The notes: generated by a model from the sequence alone, not told the origin. DNA of 64,000 nucleotides from Diploscapter coronatus (GCA_964036155.1 OZ038423.1:55257249-55321248), one strand, 5' to 3'. Positions 10,099-22,700 are shown, counted from the stretch's first letter. Numbers and translations: made by a program.

Positions 10099-12982
10099 TT
10101 AGAAACTAAAGTAAACAACTTGAATGCATCTGCAGTACCTGTTAAGTAGCGTGTGGCAGACTTTGCACACACTTGCAGGCCGCCTGTTTGGTCCGCTTGT
10201 CACAGTCTGACTCACACAAGACGCGCAGAAGATCTTACCGCAATGCAGGCAACTGAAATTTAACAACAACTAATCAGAATCTAAAGATCGATAATTTAAT
10301 TTGTCGCGCAAGAAAATTAGATTTCGAAATGCAGATTCATAATAATTGGAAAAGGATAATTTGTAAACGGTGTAATGACGGAATGACGTAATGCGAAATG
10401 ATAAAACAAACGTGTTTCAGTATTTGACGAAATGACTCCCTTACCTGCATAAACTCTATTAATTTTTATTGTGCTCAGTCATTTTTGCGTTTCGTCAAAT
10501 ACCAAAAAGCGTTACGCCATCCGTCATTACGTCATTTATGGATTGCCAAAAAATCTTTTTATAAATTTGCTGTAGTGTTAAAAATCTGGATAAAAATGTG
10601 TCATACTGTGGTTTAGGCTTGAGTTTAGCGACAGAAGTCTCGCAACCAGTGCAATTGTCCACATCGTCATCGAATTGCCAGCGAACTTCCTCAAGAAAAT
10701 TAATTTGCGTTTTCATTTGAGTCATTTAATGCAGTAATGTCGAAGGTTCATTTTTCTGTAAATGCAAAACCACCAAAAGTTTGGATGAGTTGGAAGAAGA
10801 AGCGGGCAGATTTTGAGCAAGTAAGAGCGTATTTCTACCTGCTCGGAAGCTCGAATCTTCTCGAGTTGAATCTGCAGATCCTGTGAGAGTTTGACGAAGT
10901 CTTTCTGCAATCATGATACAAGCTATTATAAAAAGTAAACAGGGATGTACGGAATACTTCGTACATCTCTGAAAGGTTAATTTTAACTTCGTTAAAATGT
11001 ATAAAACGTAGAAGTTTTTCAGCATGATTTAATTTCATCGTATGATAGATATTGTATTAATGCAGTACCTGAACGGTCTCCGAAGTGTCCAATTCTGCCT
11101 GCAGAGCGACGCAGCGCTGCTTGTAGTTGTTCGCTGTCGAACTCACTGCTGTGATTTCTCCTTGCATCTAAATTTACAAAAAAAATACATTTTCAAGAAA
11201 TGGAATTTGAATAACTGAAAGAATAGTCGCTTAGAAAATTGAATGCTTACAGTAGTGATTTTCTCCTCCATGTCATGAATCGTCGTCTTCAAATCCTGCA
11301 CCTGACGCTCATATTCTGTCTTGATTTTGATCGCGTCACCGACTGATGAGAGCTAAAATTTCAAAGAATTCACTCAGAAGCAGAATTTTGATCGAAAAAA
11401 TGCTATCTGTTTGCTTTTCAGTAATTCGAACAAAACTATCCATTGAAAGAGGAGTCAGATCAACATCTTTTCTTGAACCGAGAGTGCAGCTTATTTTGTA
11501 GCCCTCACGATTTGGGTAAACTATTCAAAATATCTGTACCTGGCTGTTAGCGATGCCCAATTCAGTTTGGAGACTGTTGACCTGAGCCATCATTTCACCT
11601 TCCACCAGTTGCCGAGCACGCCGCTCTTCAGAGATTTGAGCCCTGCAATTTTTCAATCTTATGAATTCAATAGCCGTCGGCTTACGTGAGCATGGCGACC
11701 TCCCCTTTGAGTGTCTGTTCGATGTGATTCTTCGCGGCCTTCTCCTCGATGAGCTCCTCCCTCAACTGTAGGCACATGAATTGCAGCTGATCCACCTCGG
11801 AGGGGAAGTTGATTGGCTCGGAACGCATTGCTGCTGCTGTTGATCGCTGCGCACCGAGCAGGTTCTGGAAAAACATAGTAAATCAAATTTATCGTAAACT
11901 CTGAAAATGAAAATCATAAACATATGCAAGTAAAAAGTCACTTGAATTATCGTGATTCTTTCAATTTTAAACAATTCTCAGTAAATTTTAACTAACCAAG
12001 TATTTGGTGTTGAGTGCCTCGAGATCGGCTTCAAGATTCTGCACAACGACATTGCACTGCTGCAACTGTTCGATAAAAGCCGCTCGGGCCTGAAATTATC
12101 CTTTAGAAAATTGAAAATGAATATTTGAGTAGCAGTACTCTTCCATGAAATATACGATTTTCAGAATATTCCTCTTACCTGATCATGTTTGGTCTGAGTC
12201 TCTTCAAGCCGCCTTTCGACCGTTTCGCTGCCTTTCTTCACCTCCTTGATTTTGTCGTTCACTTGTTCAGAAACCTACAGAACAAATGGTGAATGCAATT
12301 TCGGATGATAAGAACAGATAACGCAAAAATATTGAATTTTCATATCTTTCTACTCGGTAAAGTTCATTAGATATTAAAAATCGACAAATCAAAACGCCAC
12401 CTCTAGCATTTTCTTCTCAAGATCCCTCCGATAGTCGCGTTCATTGGCTAAGTCGCTCTCGTACCGATCCGACAGAGCTTTGGCTGCTTTCAATTCCTCC
12501 TTTAGACGCCTCTCGTTGTCCTGAAACAGATAAAATATTCAAATAAAGATCAGAGATAGACCTGCATGATTGTGAGGTTGAGTTCGTAGTTCTGACACAT
12601 TTCACAGGACAAGGTAGACTGTTTTGCAGGTGTCGAGGTGGCACTGTTGTATCGAGCAGATGAGGATTCCTAGAGAAAAACTACTCTATTGGTCTGTCTG
12701 GTTACTTGATTCTTCTAGTTCAGCTAATTTTTCGTGCTACCTAATCAGACATTTTTATCATCAAACCCACGAAGGGTTTCATCGAGAAGCAATTTCCTTC
12801 AAACTCCAAAAGAAGAGCACATTTCTCAGGATATCTCCAGGTCGATAATAATTCGATTATGAAAGAGACGCAGTAGCGAAGCAACTCACCAATTGACTGT
12901 CGTTTTCGGTGTTTGGACTGTCGAGACTGACTGCCTCCTGCACATCCCCGTCCACTGCAGAGGAATCTATCTGGTCTGCCAT
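10099..12982 (-). CDS. rabn-5: Rabaptin-5 (Rab5 effector), short form with C-terminal FYVE-type zinc finger (431 aa)
   Basis: Twelve exons join in phase: 12982-12890, 12669-12562, 12520-12401, 12274-12179, 12089-11997, 11864-11686, 11642-11540, 11352-11251, 11167-11069, 10904-10839, 10689-10607, 10252-10099. Most of the protein is coiled coil. CEMCQNYE (residues 55-62) matches the CDMCSNYE that opens the C-terminal half of rabaptin-5; PINFPSEVDQLQFMCLQLRE and KDFVKLSQDLQIQLEKIR match its Rab5-binding end. Rabaptins are recruited by Rab5-GTP to early endosomes with rabex-5 and promote fusion. The N-terminal half of the vertebrate protein is absent. After the rabaptin end comes WQFDDDVDNC and four CxxC pairs (CTGC, CLHC, CASC, CKVC), a FYVE-type finger split over the last two exons; the usual basic RRHHCR motif is reduced to KPHCLH. 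An acceptor lies 4 nt before the ATG. The stop could change if the weak donor at 10146 (AG|GTACTG) is used. Confidence 0.88.
10373..10538. repeat. Inverted, TGACG-rich foldback repeat in the last rabaptin intron
   Basis: The left arm begins TAATGACGGAATGACGTAAT (10373-10392). The right arm ends at 10538 and on the other strand reads TAAATGACGTAATGACGGAT. Nearer the centre, GTATTTGACGAAA near 10420 is matched exactly by its inverse near 10490-10502. The arms are imperfect, with small insertions, as in an old foldback or MITE. It lies wholly between the exons at 10607 and 10252 and carries no open frame of interest. Confidence 0.45.
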
Positions 12983-13658
12983 TTTCCTGCAAAATATAAC
13001 CAATCAGAAAATAAAAGAGGAAGATGGGAATAATTGCCTGCAAGGACTGCAGAGATCGACCCGACTCTCTACGCGAATGAAAGGAAATCCGAGTAAAGAG
13101 CGCGCATTCTCAAGAGCCAGGCCTGCATATTGGGATGCACGTTGCAGGCAAAATTAGTCGATCCTTTAGGACCTTGCCAACAACATTTTTTTTAGAACAA
13201 GATCAGTTGAAGAAGATAAGATTTTTTGAGCAATAACGTTCATTTTTGGCATACGCTATTCCTCTGAACGGCAAAATATTTCAGGAAGTTCTTGCAGGAA
13301 CCAACTAATCGCAGTGAAATCATAGCAAAGTGGCTTTACATTGCATTATGCGGCTAACATTGCTTTTGACGGGGGAGATCCGCGTTGGAAACGCACGCAG
13401 CGAGAGACACGACGAGAGTCGAAAAAGTTCGAAGAAAATGGACCATTGCGAATAGTTAGCGATGGGGCAGGTTTTCGGTCACGTTTGTTTCTAAAATCGA
13501 GCGAGCGAAACCCCCGCCCACTATCGATGCAAAACGAGTGTTAGCAAAAGAAGAAGATTTTTCGTTCCTCCACATTCAGTACTGTATTTTTGAACATCAG
13601 TCACATAATACAGTGTTTACAGATTCTGCAACGATCGCTAAAACTTTGACAACTGTCC

Positions 13659-13970
13659 CATTCAGTCATGTTCATTAACGAACGCAAGCCACGCCTTCTT
13701 TACTTCTAAAATACGTGTATCGTGAGTAAAATATTCCAGACGACGTGATACCCTTCTCTTCCTGAAAAAGAGAAGGCAAATCTCTTATCTTGCCTGTATT
13801 GAAGCATGGGGGCGAAATAATATATTTTACTGTGTGAAAAAGCGAGAAGTGAAATAATTGACATATAAAATACACCTAACATTGAAGTACAGTAGTAAGC
13901 ATCTGACACCCACCGAAGCCTGTAAAGGTTTCGCATGTAAAGGGCCTTCGTTAATGAACATGGCTGAATG
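13659..13970. mobile_element. 312-bp MITE-like element with 24-bp terminal inverted repeats
   Basis: Bases 13659-13682 and 13947-13970 are inverted copies with one mismatch (the shared core is CATGTTCATTAACGAA). The same three bases, TCC, flank both ends (13656-13658 and 13971-13973), which would fit a 3-bp target-site duplication. The inside is AT-rich and encodes no transposase, so the element would be non-autonomous. It lies in the promoter region between two divergent genes. A chance TCC is possible; other copies in the genome are needed to prove mobility. Confidence 0.6.
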
Positions 13971-14154
13971 TCCAATTTAAAAATGCCAGTTTTCGGCATG
14001 ACAGAAGAGGTTCAGAACAAGCTGAGGATAGTCAATTTCCACATTAATTTTTAAGATAGCTTCTTAGAAAAGTTGCAAAGAATTTTTCGATCTACAGTCT
14101 CAAAAAAATGTTTGAAATACTTTTCTAGAGGAATAACGACTGTGGCTGACCTAC

Positions 14155-14217
14155 CTGATGAAGCAGGCGAGATTTCGGATGAACTTCGACTCGGTCACCA
14201 TCGAGAATCGGGAGACT
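14155..14217 (-). other. Candidate upstream exon of rabaptin
   Basis: A minus-strand segment bounded by a strong acceptor (TTTCTATTTCAG) and a strong donor (CAG|GTAGGT). It holds ATG at 14201 followed by an open frame (MVTESKFIRNLACFI). Joined to the acceptor at 12987, the frame continues in phase into the rabaptin ATG, giving an N-terminal extension of 17 residues. It may equally be an untranslated exon or chance. Confidence 0.35.
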
Positions 14218-14480
14218 CTGAAATAGAAACGATGAGAAAATTGCACGAAAGGGAGCGAGCAAGTGAAAAGAAACAACCACTTTGCAAAAATCGAGTTGCA
14301 TTTCTGCTCGAGTGCCGACTCCGTGCTTTGGGCTCTTCGGCGTCATTTTTTCAGAAAAAAACCTATGCATTTTTAGAAAAATATATTTTCTCGCTGAAAA
14401 ACTATTAAAAATTCTTCGGCGATATAAACGGAGAAAATTTTCAACATTTTCTTTTTCAGTTGTGAGCAACAGCGGCAAAA

Positions 14481-17400
14481 ATGATGGGTGACAACCTGGC
14501 GAGTGCCTCTGTGAGCGCTAGTGGGACGAGTGTCCGCAGCCAGCCGCTCAGCGAGTTCATCCATGAGCGCCTCACCAAGTCCGGCGTGGAAATCCTCACC
14601 AGGGTGGTCAACCTCGAGACTCAGCTCCAGATCTACGAGGTGAGCTAAAAAAATCAAGAACGTAAAGATTTCAAATGAGTTGTCCAGCCTTTGGCTTGAA
14701 AATATTCAGGAAAATGAGTGAAGAATAGCGCATATTCACGAGTTAGAAAAATGTGTAAACTTCGCAGAATGAAGAACTTTCAGAGAAAAACTTCTTTACA
14801 TTCTTTTCACCAGTTCTCACCCAAGAAAATGTTCAAGAAAAGCGAGCAGGAACCTTGAAAAGCGCAAAAGTTTTCATTTCAAGTTGACGAACTAATTTTT
14901 CAGGCTCAGATTTCTGAACTCCGCTTGCAGCTGGAGCAGGCCAAGTCGGACAAGGCGAAGCGCTTCGAGCTGCCCAAAGCACCTCTGTTCGGGACGAAGG
15001 AGACTGTCGCACAGGTGCAAAGAGCAACGTTACAGCCACAGCTACAGATGCAGATGCAGCAGAACGCCAAGCAGAAGGACAAGATGAGGGAGGAGAAAAA
15101 GAAGACTGTCATTGCCACTCCTCCTGCACAGATACAGCGCAGCCAGCTGAAGCAGCAGGTACTTCAACAGCTCATGGACAAGGAGAAGAACGAGGGAGAC
15201 AGAGAGGCTGAACAGACTGAACACGCCGAACACAAGGATGAGGAGGAACACAAAGCCAGGCACAGTCAAGTTAGTCAAAGAATATTTTAATTTCTTGCAA
15301 AATTTATCCAGTTTGGATTTTTAGTACTTGCCATTCAAATCAGATTTGGCAATTTTCCACCGCAACTGCGGTACGGTAGCCAAATTTTAAAAAAATTCCA
15401 AGTTTGATCCAAATAAAGCAAACGAGGCAGAAACCTTGTCTCTGGGAAGAAAGTATTTGCAGCTCTCAATTTGGATGGAAAAATCTAAAAAAAAGGAAAA
15501 ATAAAATGTTCAAACTAATGATTTGGAGAGTCTAATTAAAGATGAACGGATTTTTAGCAGCCAGAACTGACGGCCACCAACACGCAGGGCACTCAGCAGC
15601 GACAGGAGGAAGTGAAGGACGACGTGCAAAAAGAGGACTCGACGACTCTGACTGAGTCTGATTGTGAGATGGTCAGTGCGAAGGCAGACAAAGCAGGCGA
15701 AAGCGGGAATGCAACCGGCCAGATCTTGGACCACATCGACTTCTCTAAGCCTCCGCCCAACGTCGTCAGCATCCAGCTGCCTCCCACTACCACTCAGGCT
15801 GAGGTTTGTGAGATGGATTGATGGAAATTCAAAGAATAAGTAAGAGCAGTTGAAAATTGGAAATTCTGAAAATGATTAAAAGTGCAAAGTTGACATCGAA
15901 TAGCGATGCAAATCACAAGAACCAGCTTCATAGTTTTTTTTTTTATCTTTTCCCAAGACTTGATTTTGTCATGACGTAATGATTTTTTTTAGGTGAAACC
16001 TGCTGCACAGGACCACTCGCCTTCCACTCGTACATCTGTGCCAGCCTCGACCGTGATTGTCCCTTCTCTCACTCAGCAGCAGCAGCAGCAAACCCAGTCC
16101 CTCACCCACCCTACGCTCCTCCCGCTCATGGCCATGAACATCCAGCTCCCTCCATCCGAACAGCGGATCCAGTCCATTCCCTCTGCTGCCACTCCCAGTC
16201 TCTCCAACGCTCGTAACAACGTCAACAAAGGTAGGGACATCAGTGGGGGGAGGAAGTAAAACGGAATGAAGATTGCTCAGCAATGACTACTTGTAAAAGT
16301 CGCATCATACCTGCAAATTCGAATAAGGATAAAGGGGTATGGCCCGGTAACGGAATACTTTCCCTGTAACGATCTTCAGAATGCACTCAAGACTCTGAGA
16401 CTGAGCATTCTCTACCTGCTCTGTCCATAATCCTCGGTGTAGATGCATAAAATTACGCTGACATATGCGGCTTTTACAAGTCTGCGATTCTGCGACCTGC
16501 GGCTTTTACAAAAGCCTTCGAAAATAACCCATTTCTACCAGTTCTGTTCATTTTATTACTTCTCCGCAAAATGAAATGAAAACGTCAAAGAAGATTGGAT
16601 CATTTGTTGCTGTAGCTTGAAAGTGATTTCAAACGGGAATACTGTCATTTTGCAGACCAGAGCAAAAATCGTTACGCGGACAGAGGACAATCCAGCCAGC
16701 AGCAGCAGCAGCCGAACCAACAACAATTCAACAGCTTCGGACAGGGACAGGGGAACGGACACAATCAGGGAGGTAGCAGGGGACGTGGGCCTATGAACAA
16801 CAATGTTGCAAAGGGGGCGTATGGAAACAGGTCGGTTAGCTGGAAGATAAGTTGAGAATTTTAGGGATTATCGTATTTTCAAAGTACGCGGATTACTTAA
16901 TGAAAGTGAAACATGGCGCATTTTTAACACGTGAAGCGAAGAAATAAATAAGAGTGCATTGTAGTAGACACGGGCATTGCCTTATGGACTTTGTAATACA
17001 ACGAATGGAAAAAGGGAGAGAAAAAGAAGGAGAAACCGTTAATTGATATGCATGTTACTTTCGTTTTGAGCGTGTGAAGAACGAATTTTTAAAACAAATC
17101 TTCATCAAGTAATCGGACGGCTACAATAACAATGTGAATAAAGAAATAGAATACATAATGAAAATCATTCGGCAACAGCTATATGACGATCCCTTTCTTT
17201 TCTCCTACTATTTCGCCCTACTCTAGCTATAGGGGTCGTCAGGTTGTCATTTGGTAACTGCCAAACCATTCCATTATATTTTCTTCGTTCTGCACACCCT
17301 CATCGCATCTCAGCAAATCTAAATTGTCGCAAATTGTTTTACCTATTGAATGATTTTAGAGGTAATCGCGGTAGCGACCGCGACCACAACAAGCAGGAAC

Positions 17401-17749
17401 ACGGCCAGGGCAACTTCAACGACGACAGTTCGCCCCAGTTCAGCAATGGTTAGTTCCCATTTTGATGAAACAAGAAGATGCATTTGCTTATTAGCTTAAC
17501 ACAAATTGTTTTAAAAACCCGAGCATATCTACGCATCAAGAAGAAAGTTAGGAGAAAATGAGTAAAAAGTTTAAATCTGGAGAGTGATCTTTATGAATAA
17601 CAACCTACATCTTAAAATCTCACGGAAGATATTGAACATCTATCTCGAGCTTAGACAGAAAAATCCGGAATATTCAATTAATAGTTCAAAATTTACCTGA
17701 ACGTATTCCAGGGCCCGCTCCGGTTGAAGAAGAGGAAGATTGGAACTGA
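14481..17749 (+). CDS. Unrecognised Gln/Asn-rich protein with short coiled coil and RG motifs (436 aa)
   Basis: Seven exons join in phase: 14481-14639, 14904-15269, 15558-15803, 15993-16230, 16656-16830, 17360-17448, 17712-17749. Residues about 20-75 form a likely helix and coiled coil (SQPLSEFIHERLTKSG, then LETQLQIYEAQISELRLQLE). Next comes a long charged, Gln-rich stretch, a proline/threonine middle with a run of six Gln near the end of exon 4, and a C-terminal half rich in Gln, Asn, Gly and Arg (SRGRGPMNNN, RGNRGSDRD). It ends in the acidic tail VEEEEDWN. The composition suggests a disordered RNA-binding or granule protein, but this is inference and I recognise no family. A TTCTTTTTCAG acceptor lies just upstream of the start. 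Confidence 0.75.
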
Positions 17750-19760
17750 GCGGCAGGCGACGAGCACAAGGCCCTCTGCCTTTCTGCCTGGCAGACCAAC
17801 GGTCAATCAACACATCTCTTCTCTCAGTTTCTTGTATTATCTCCTTTTCTTTTTTTAGTAAGTCACTTTATTCCGATCTCTACAGCCTAGAAATTTGATT
17901 CCTTTTTCTTTATTGTTTTGGTATCATTACCGTATATTACTTATTGCTTTTTGATCTGATTTCTTGTTTTTCATTGCCGAACTTTACTATCCTTTTCTAA
18001 TTTTTGTTGTTTTAGTGTCATTGCCATATTTTATATGACTTGTTTCGAGTTCTTTTTTCTGTTCTTGTTGTCGTTGTTTTCGTTGGCGGTTTTTTGCTGG
18101 TACATGAACTTTGAAGTTCAAAAAATGCCCGGAATTTTTTAACTATCCCTCATTTGCATCAAAGGCCAAAGGATTATCTTGAATTCCTATGACTTCTTTC
18201 TGAAATCGAGATTCACGCCTATTTTTTGCTCGAATGATATTTCGCAAATAGTGCTTATTGTTTCTACACTACAATTCTTTCTTACAATCAATACTTAGTT
18301 TCACCACTATCAATTCACATCACAAACAAGCAAATACAGGCCGATTAAACCTTGTTTTTTATTTTTCAAAGTTTTTATCACAGCTTAAAAATAGGGGAAA
18401 TTAAGCATGCCTCAACAAAAGGCATGTGCTGACGAAATTACATAGAGATACACCAAAACGATACCAGTTAACAGCAATTGACGGTTAAAGAAGTTGGAAA
18501 CAAAATCAAATCAAATCCATTAGCCTAATGATGAAGGATAACGATGATAACTCGATTACGGCCTTGTATATATTGTTTGTAAAGGTACGGTAGCTAGCTA
18601 ATAGTAAATCGATCGTTTCAGCTAGAACTACGACGATAGAGCGGAAAATAGAAGATTCATTTAAAGTTGAAAAGAATGTATTTTAGAGCGCAAAACGACG
18701 AAAATATTTCATCATAAATATAAATATGTCGATCGAATATAATAAAAATGACAACAGCCTTCATATAAAATTCTTAAGAAAGGGGAACATTGTAAAGTCA
18801 ACGGGAGAACTGCTTCAAATTAAATGTTTTGAACCTTTGTAAATGAAGTTCGAAACAGTCTTAATTTTGGGAAGAGCACGACAAAACGCAAAACCACAAT
18901 TAAATAAACAAGAAAAAGGAGAGGGGAAAGAAGAAACCAACACAAAATACCTGTATACGAAAAACGAAATATAAAACGAAGATCATAAAGGACTGAGGAA
19001 TAGGGGAAATAATATATTAGCTTACACACATTTGCGCGAAGAAAAACAAATTTCACAAAACATAGAGGTCACTCCTGAATAGATGTAAACAATAGGAAGA
19101 AAAGAACACGAAAATGAGAGAAGGGGAAGGTTCGCATGACAACGTACGATAGAATGATTAATTAGTCAACGATTGAATTGAATTGAGTTAAATGATGATG
19201 ATATTTGTTACAGATAGTCCATACGTTACTCTGTGTACTTCTGAGAGCAGATTTAGAGGAAAGAAAATAGACTTTGTCAAGTAGAATATAACTTTAACAG
19301 GACTGAAAAAAATTTCAGCTAAACTAAAAAGTCAGCGATTTCTAAAATCGTTATTCTTTAAAAATGCTGAATATGTAACTTGACAAATTATTATTGATGG
19401 AAGAGAATAATCAACTCAAAAAATGAGGCCCAACTTTAAAGGGGGAAAGAGGAAGATGAGAATTGCAGATCTAATGTCTCAAAATGCAGAGATGCAGAGA
19501 GGGGAAATGAGGGAATAAATTAGTCGGAATCCGGGCAGAGCGGCATCCATCACGGTCAAGAGAGGATCGGAGAACTTGGTGCACGAATCTATTGTCGAGT
19601 TGTCAAGAAATTCGGACTTGTGTTTAGACAATTTGATTATCATATCTTTTAAAAATTTTCGAAGATAGACTCGAACGTGGACTCATAAAAAGGGACGGAA
19701 AAGGGCTCTGGACCGTGATGGAGCGCGCGATTCTCCTCTATCTGTCGTCTATGAGTGAAT
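17750..19760. other. Convergent intergenic region
   Basis: The RG-protein gene ends at 17749 on the plus strand and epc-1 ends at 19761 on the minus strand, so both 3' untranslated regions lie here. The plus-side part (17800-18300) is T-rich and the minus-side part is A-rich. No exon chain, RNA gene or repeat was recognised. The ORFs here lack coding character. Confidence 0.6.
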
Positions 19761-22700
19761 CTACGACAGACTCGCAGGCGGAGTGGCTGCTGCGGCTGCA
19801 GATAGGAGAAACGCGGCTGTCGCTGCTGGTTGAGTGCAATCGTCCAGTTTACTGCAAATTAAAGGAATGAATAAGAATTTTGATTTGTCGAGTACTTTTA
19901 ATGATTTTTGAGAGAAATCGAATATGCGCAGTTCTGTTTTCGATGATTCATAAATTTAGAGAAAAATTCGTCTTTCAGGTGTGTTTAAAATTAGCTTCAT
20001 CGTCCCTGAATGATAGGTGACCGTCACCTTTTCTGCATAAGGAAATACATTTATGTGTATAGAAAGATGTTCCTTCAATCGACCAATTTTTCCTATTTAT
20101 AGTTTGAAAATTTAGAATTAAGATGAAGCTCAGCTTGTAACTTTTATCTTCAAACATAGTAATGCTTACGGTTGTTTTCCGATGGGCGGATGTCTGGCGG
20201 ACACGGGATGTTCGCCTGTCCTGGCTTCCTCCTCACTGGCCAACACGAACGCAATGTGGGCACCGAGAGAGGGCGCAGGGGCTGAGGAGACTGCTCGGTG
20301 CGCTGCACGGCCATTCACCCCATTGCCATTGACTGCAGTGACTGGATGACTGTTCCACTCGGCCGAGGAATTCGACTCGGACGGGGAGCCTGACGCAGAA
20401 CGCCACTCACCACCCATCCCCGTACTGCCTGCGCTGCTGCCTACTGAGCTCTGCAAATGAAACAAGTTGGATGGCAGAAAATTATGAAAATTGTCTATCA
20501 AACTGCCGATAGATGAATATCATTATTACGTTCTTGAACATTTTAGCATCTTCTAAACATGTGAGTTATATCACGATACAGGTCTTGGACGAATCTAGTT
20601 GCAAAAATATTCATAAACATTAGGGCTCTTAAGATGTGCCGGAGGGGTAAAACTTGAGAAATAGATATGGAGGGTAGGGTAAGAGGACCAGATAGGGGTA
20701 AATTTATTATCGAAATGATAAGCTCGTCGAGACGCATATTTTGGTGTTCAATTTTTCCTACCACACCCTAACCCTGCCCTCTCCATATTCATTTCTCAAT
20801 TTCTACTACCCCTCTAACATATTTCGAGAGCCAGCGTTAGAGCGGTTTTGATTTTTAAGCCCAGAAAACCAACCTTCGTCTCGAGTTCGATGTCCTCGAT
20901 CTTGATGCTCCCGTTAGCGTGTCCATTGCAGCGTTCGTCAGACAGTTGCGTCAGTCCTCTGCCCTGCATGTGGTTGTCTCGGCCGTGTGCATCCGTGCTC
21001 TGCTCGCTCCCTCTGCTTCCCATCTTCGTGTCTCTCGCTCTGTCCACTCTGCCCGTTTGTCCGTTTCCCGACTCGTCAAGGATCAGTTTGTTGTTGTGCT
21101 TCCTCCCTGCATCGCTTCCCGCAATGCACCCACCCAGCCTGGGGGTGTCGTCCTCGTCCTCCATCTCCATGTCTTGTTCGTCCTCTTCCACGGCTCCATT
21201 CCGCTGTCCAGGGGAGGATGCGTCTGTCGACGTCGACGAGGACCGTCTCTTGGCTGGACTGCCTGCCGCCTCCGCTGCATCTGCATCCACAACCTCCTCC
21301 TCAGTGCCCTTCAAGTCGGGTGACCGTTTCTCTGCAGCAGCAGCAGTGGCAGCAGCCCTGCCTCGCGTTCGTTCCACATGCATCTCCTCCTCGGAAGGGG
21401 GCGGCCTGTCATAGTGAGGAGATATTTTGGTGAGTAGATTGCGTGAGTCAGACCCTGTGTAGGCAGAAGAAGTCGAGGGCAACTGTGCAGTACTGTCTGG
21501 CTGTGACTGCATCCGCCATTTGCGTTCCCGCTCCTCGTCGGAGTCCCCAGTACCGAATCGATTCACGAATATCCGCCTGCGTTGGGCGAATGAGAATGGC
21601 TCGAAGTCTTCATCCTCATCGACCAGAGCGGGAGGTCGGGCACGGAATGTGCTGAAAATTGCAGAATTGATCAATTAAAGTAGAACAAATTATGAGGCAA
21701 AAATATTATCGTTCCCTTGTGTGAATTTGAAAATTTAGTTAGCATACATCACTTTTTTAAGCATTTACGAAATGAGAAGGGAAAAGATGATGAATGCACT
21801 TTCATCATTTGACTGCAATTTTTGAAAAGCGAATGATGATGAACAATCTTGGCTTCAATAGAAATTCACTTGCAAAACAATGATCAGGAAGAAAAATCGG
21901 AATTGACTGAACAAATGACTTACACATTGTGGTCCTCGAGGAATTCATCGTCGAACGGATCGAATACTTTAGGGACGCGGAGGGGCGGGGCCTGAGTGCT
22001 GTATGCGGGCTGTGCAGAGGGTGCAGCGGGAAGGGCTGCGGATGAAGAGGGCTTGGCTGCTGCCTGCTCACTGGCCTGCTTGTGGCTGTGGACGAGTCTG
22101 TCGATGATCACCCTGCCCCCTCGGCCGAGTCGTCTTCGAGCCATTCCGAACGATCGAACAACCCCATTCACACCCACCAAATGCGTCTTGAACAAGTGAT
22201 TCTGTTTAGCGATCTGCAAATTCCTACATTATTTTTCGAGACAAGAGTACCCCTTGAAATCTTGAGATATGGTTTTTCACAGTGCAACTTTGTCAACACG
22301 TGCTGCGAAAACAGAAAGATTATAAAACTTCAACATTTCATTAAAAATGTCAGTATGTGAAAGCACGACATAAGCGATAAAGATCCGAGGTAAAAAGATA
22401 GAAGAATAGAAAGAAATCAGAGATAATATTGGAGGAAAATAAACCAAAAAATGTAATATTGCAAAATCTCCCGTAAATTAAAAACTTAGATAGGACAAGA
22501 AAGAGAGAAAAGAGATCAGTATTTAAGCAGGAATTTTGATATAATACTTATCTACGCAAATACTAGACATGAGTATGCGTATACTTTTTGATAAACGATA
22601 ATTTTGGCTGTAAGTATTTTTATCCCACAACTGAGTGAGTACTTTTATCTCAGAGGGAGAGAGAAAGGCGAAATAGCGTAAGGAAAAGAAAGAAGGATAA

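Larger units (their letters stand above)
12983..14480. other. Divergent intergenic region between rabaptin and the plus-strand RG-protein gene
   Basis: The two neighbours are transcribed away from this 1.5-kb stretch, so both promoters should be here. It contains a 312-bp inverted-repeat element (13659-13970) and a well-bounded candidate exon on the minus strand (14155-14217) that could add a 5' exon to rabaptin. A T-rich acceptor TTCTTTTTCAG lies 21 nt before the downstream plus-strand ATG at 14481, consistent with trans-splicing or a 5' untranslated intron. Confidence 0.55.

Noticed and set aside
20848..21433. Long plus-strand open frames (up to 188 codons)
   Set aside because: They are antisense shadows of the GC-richer epc-1 exon 11 on the minus strand.
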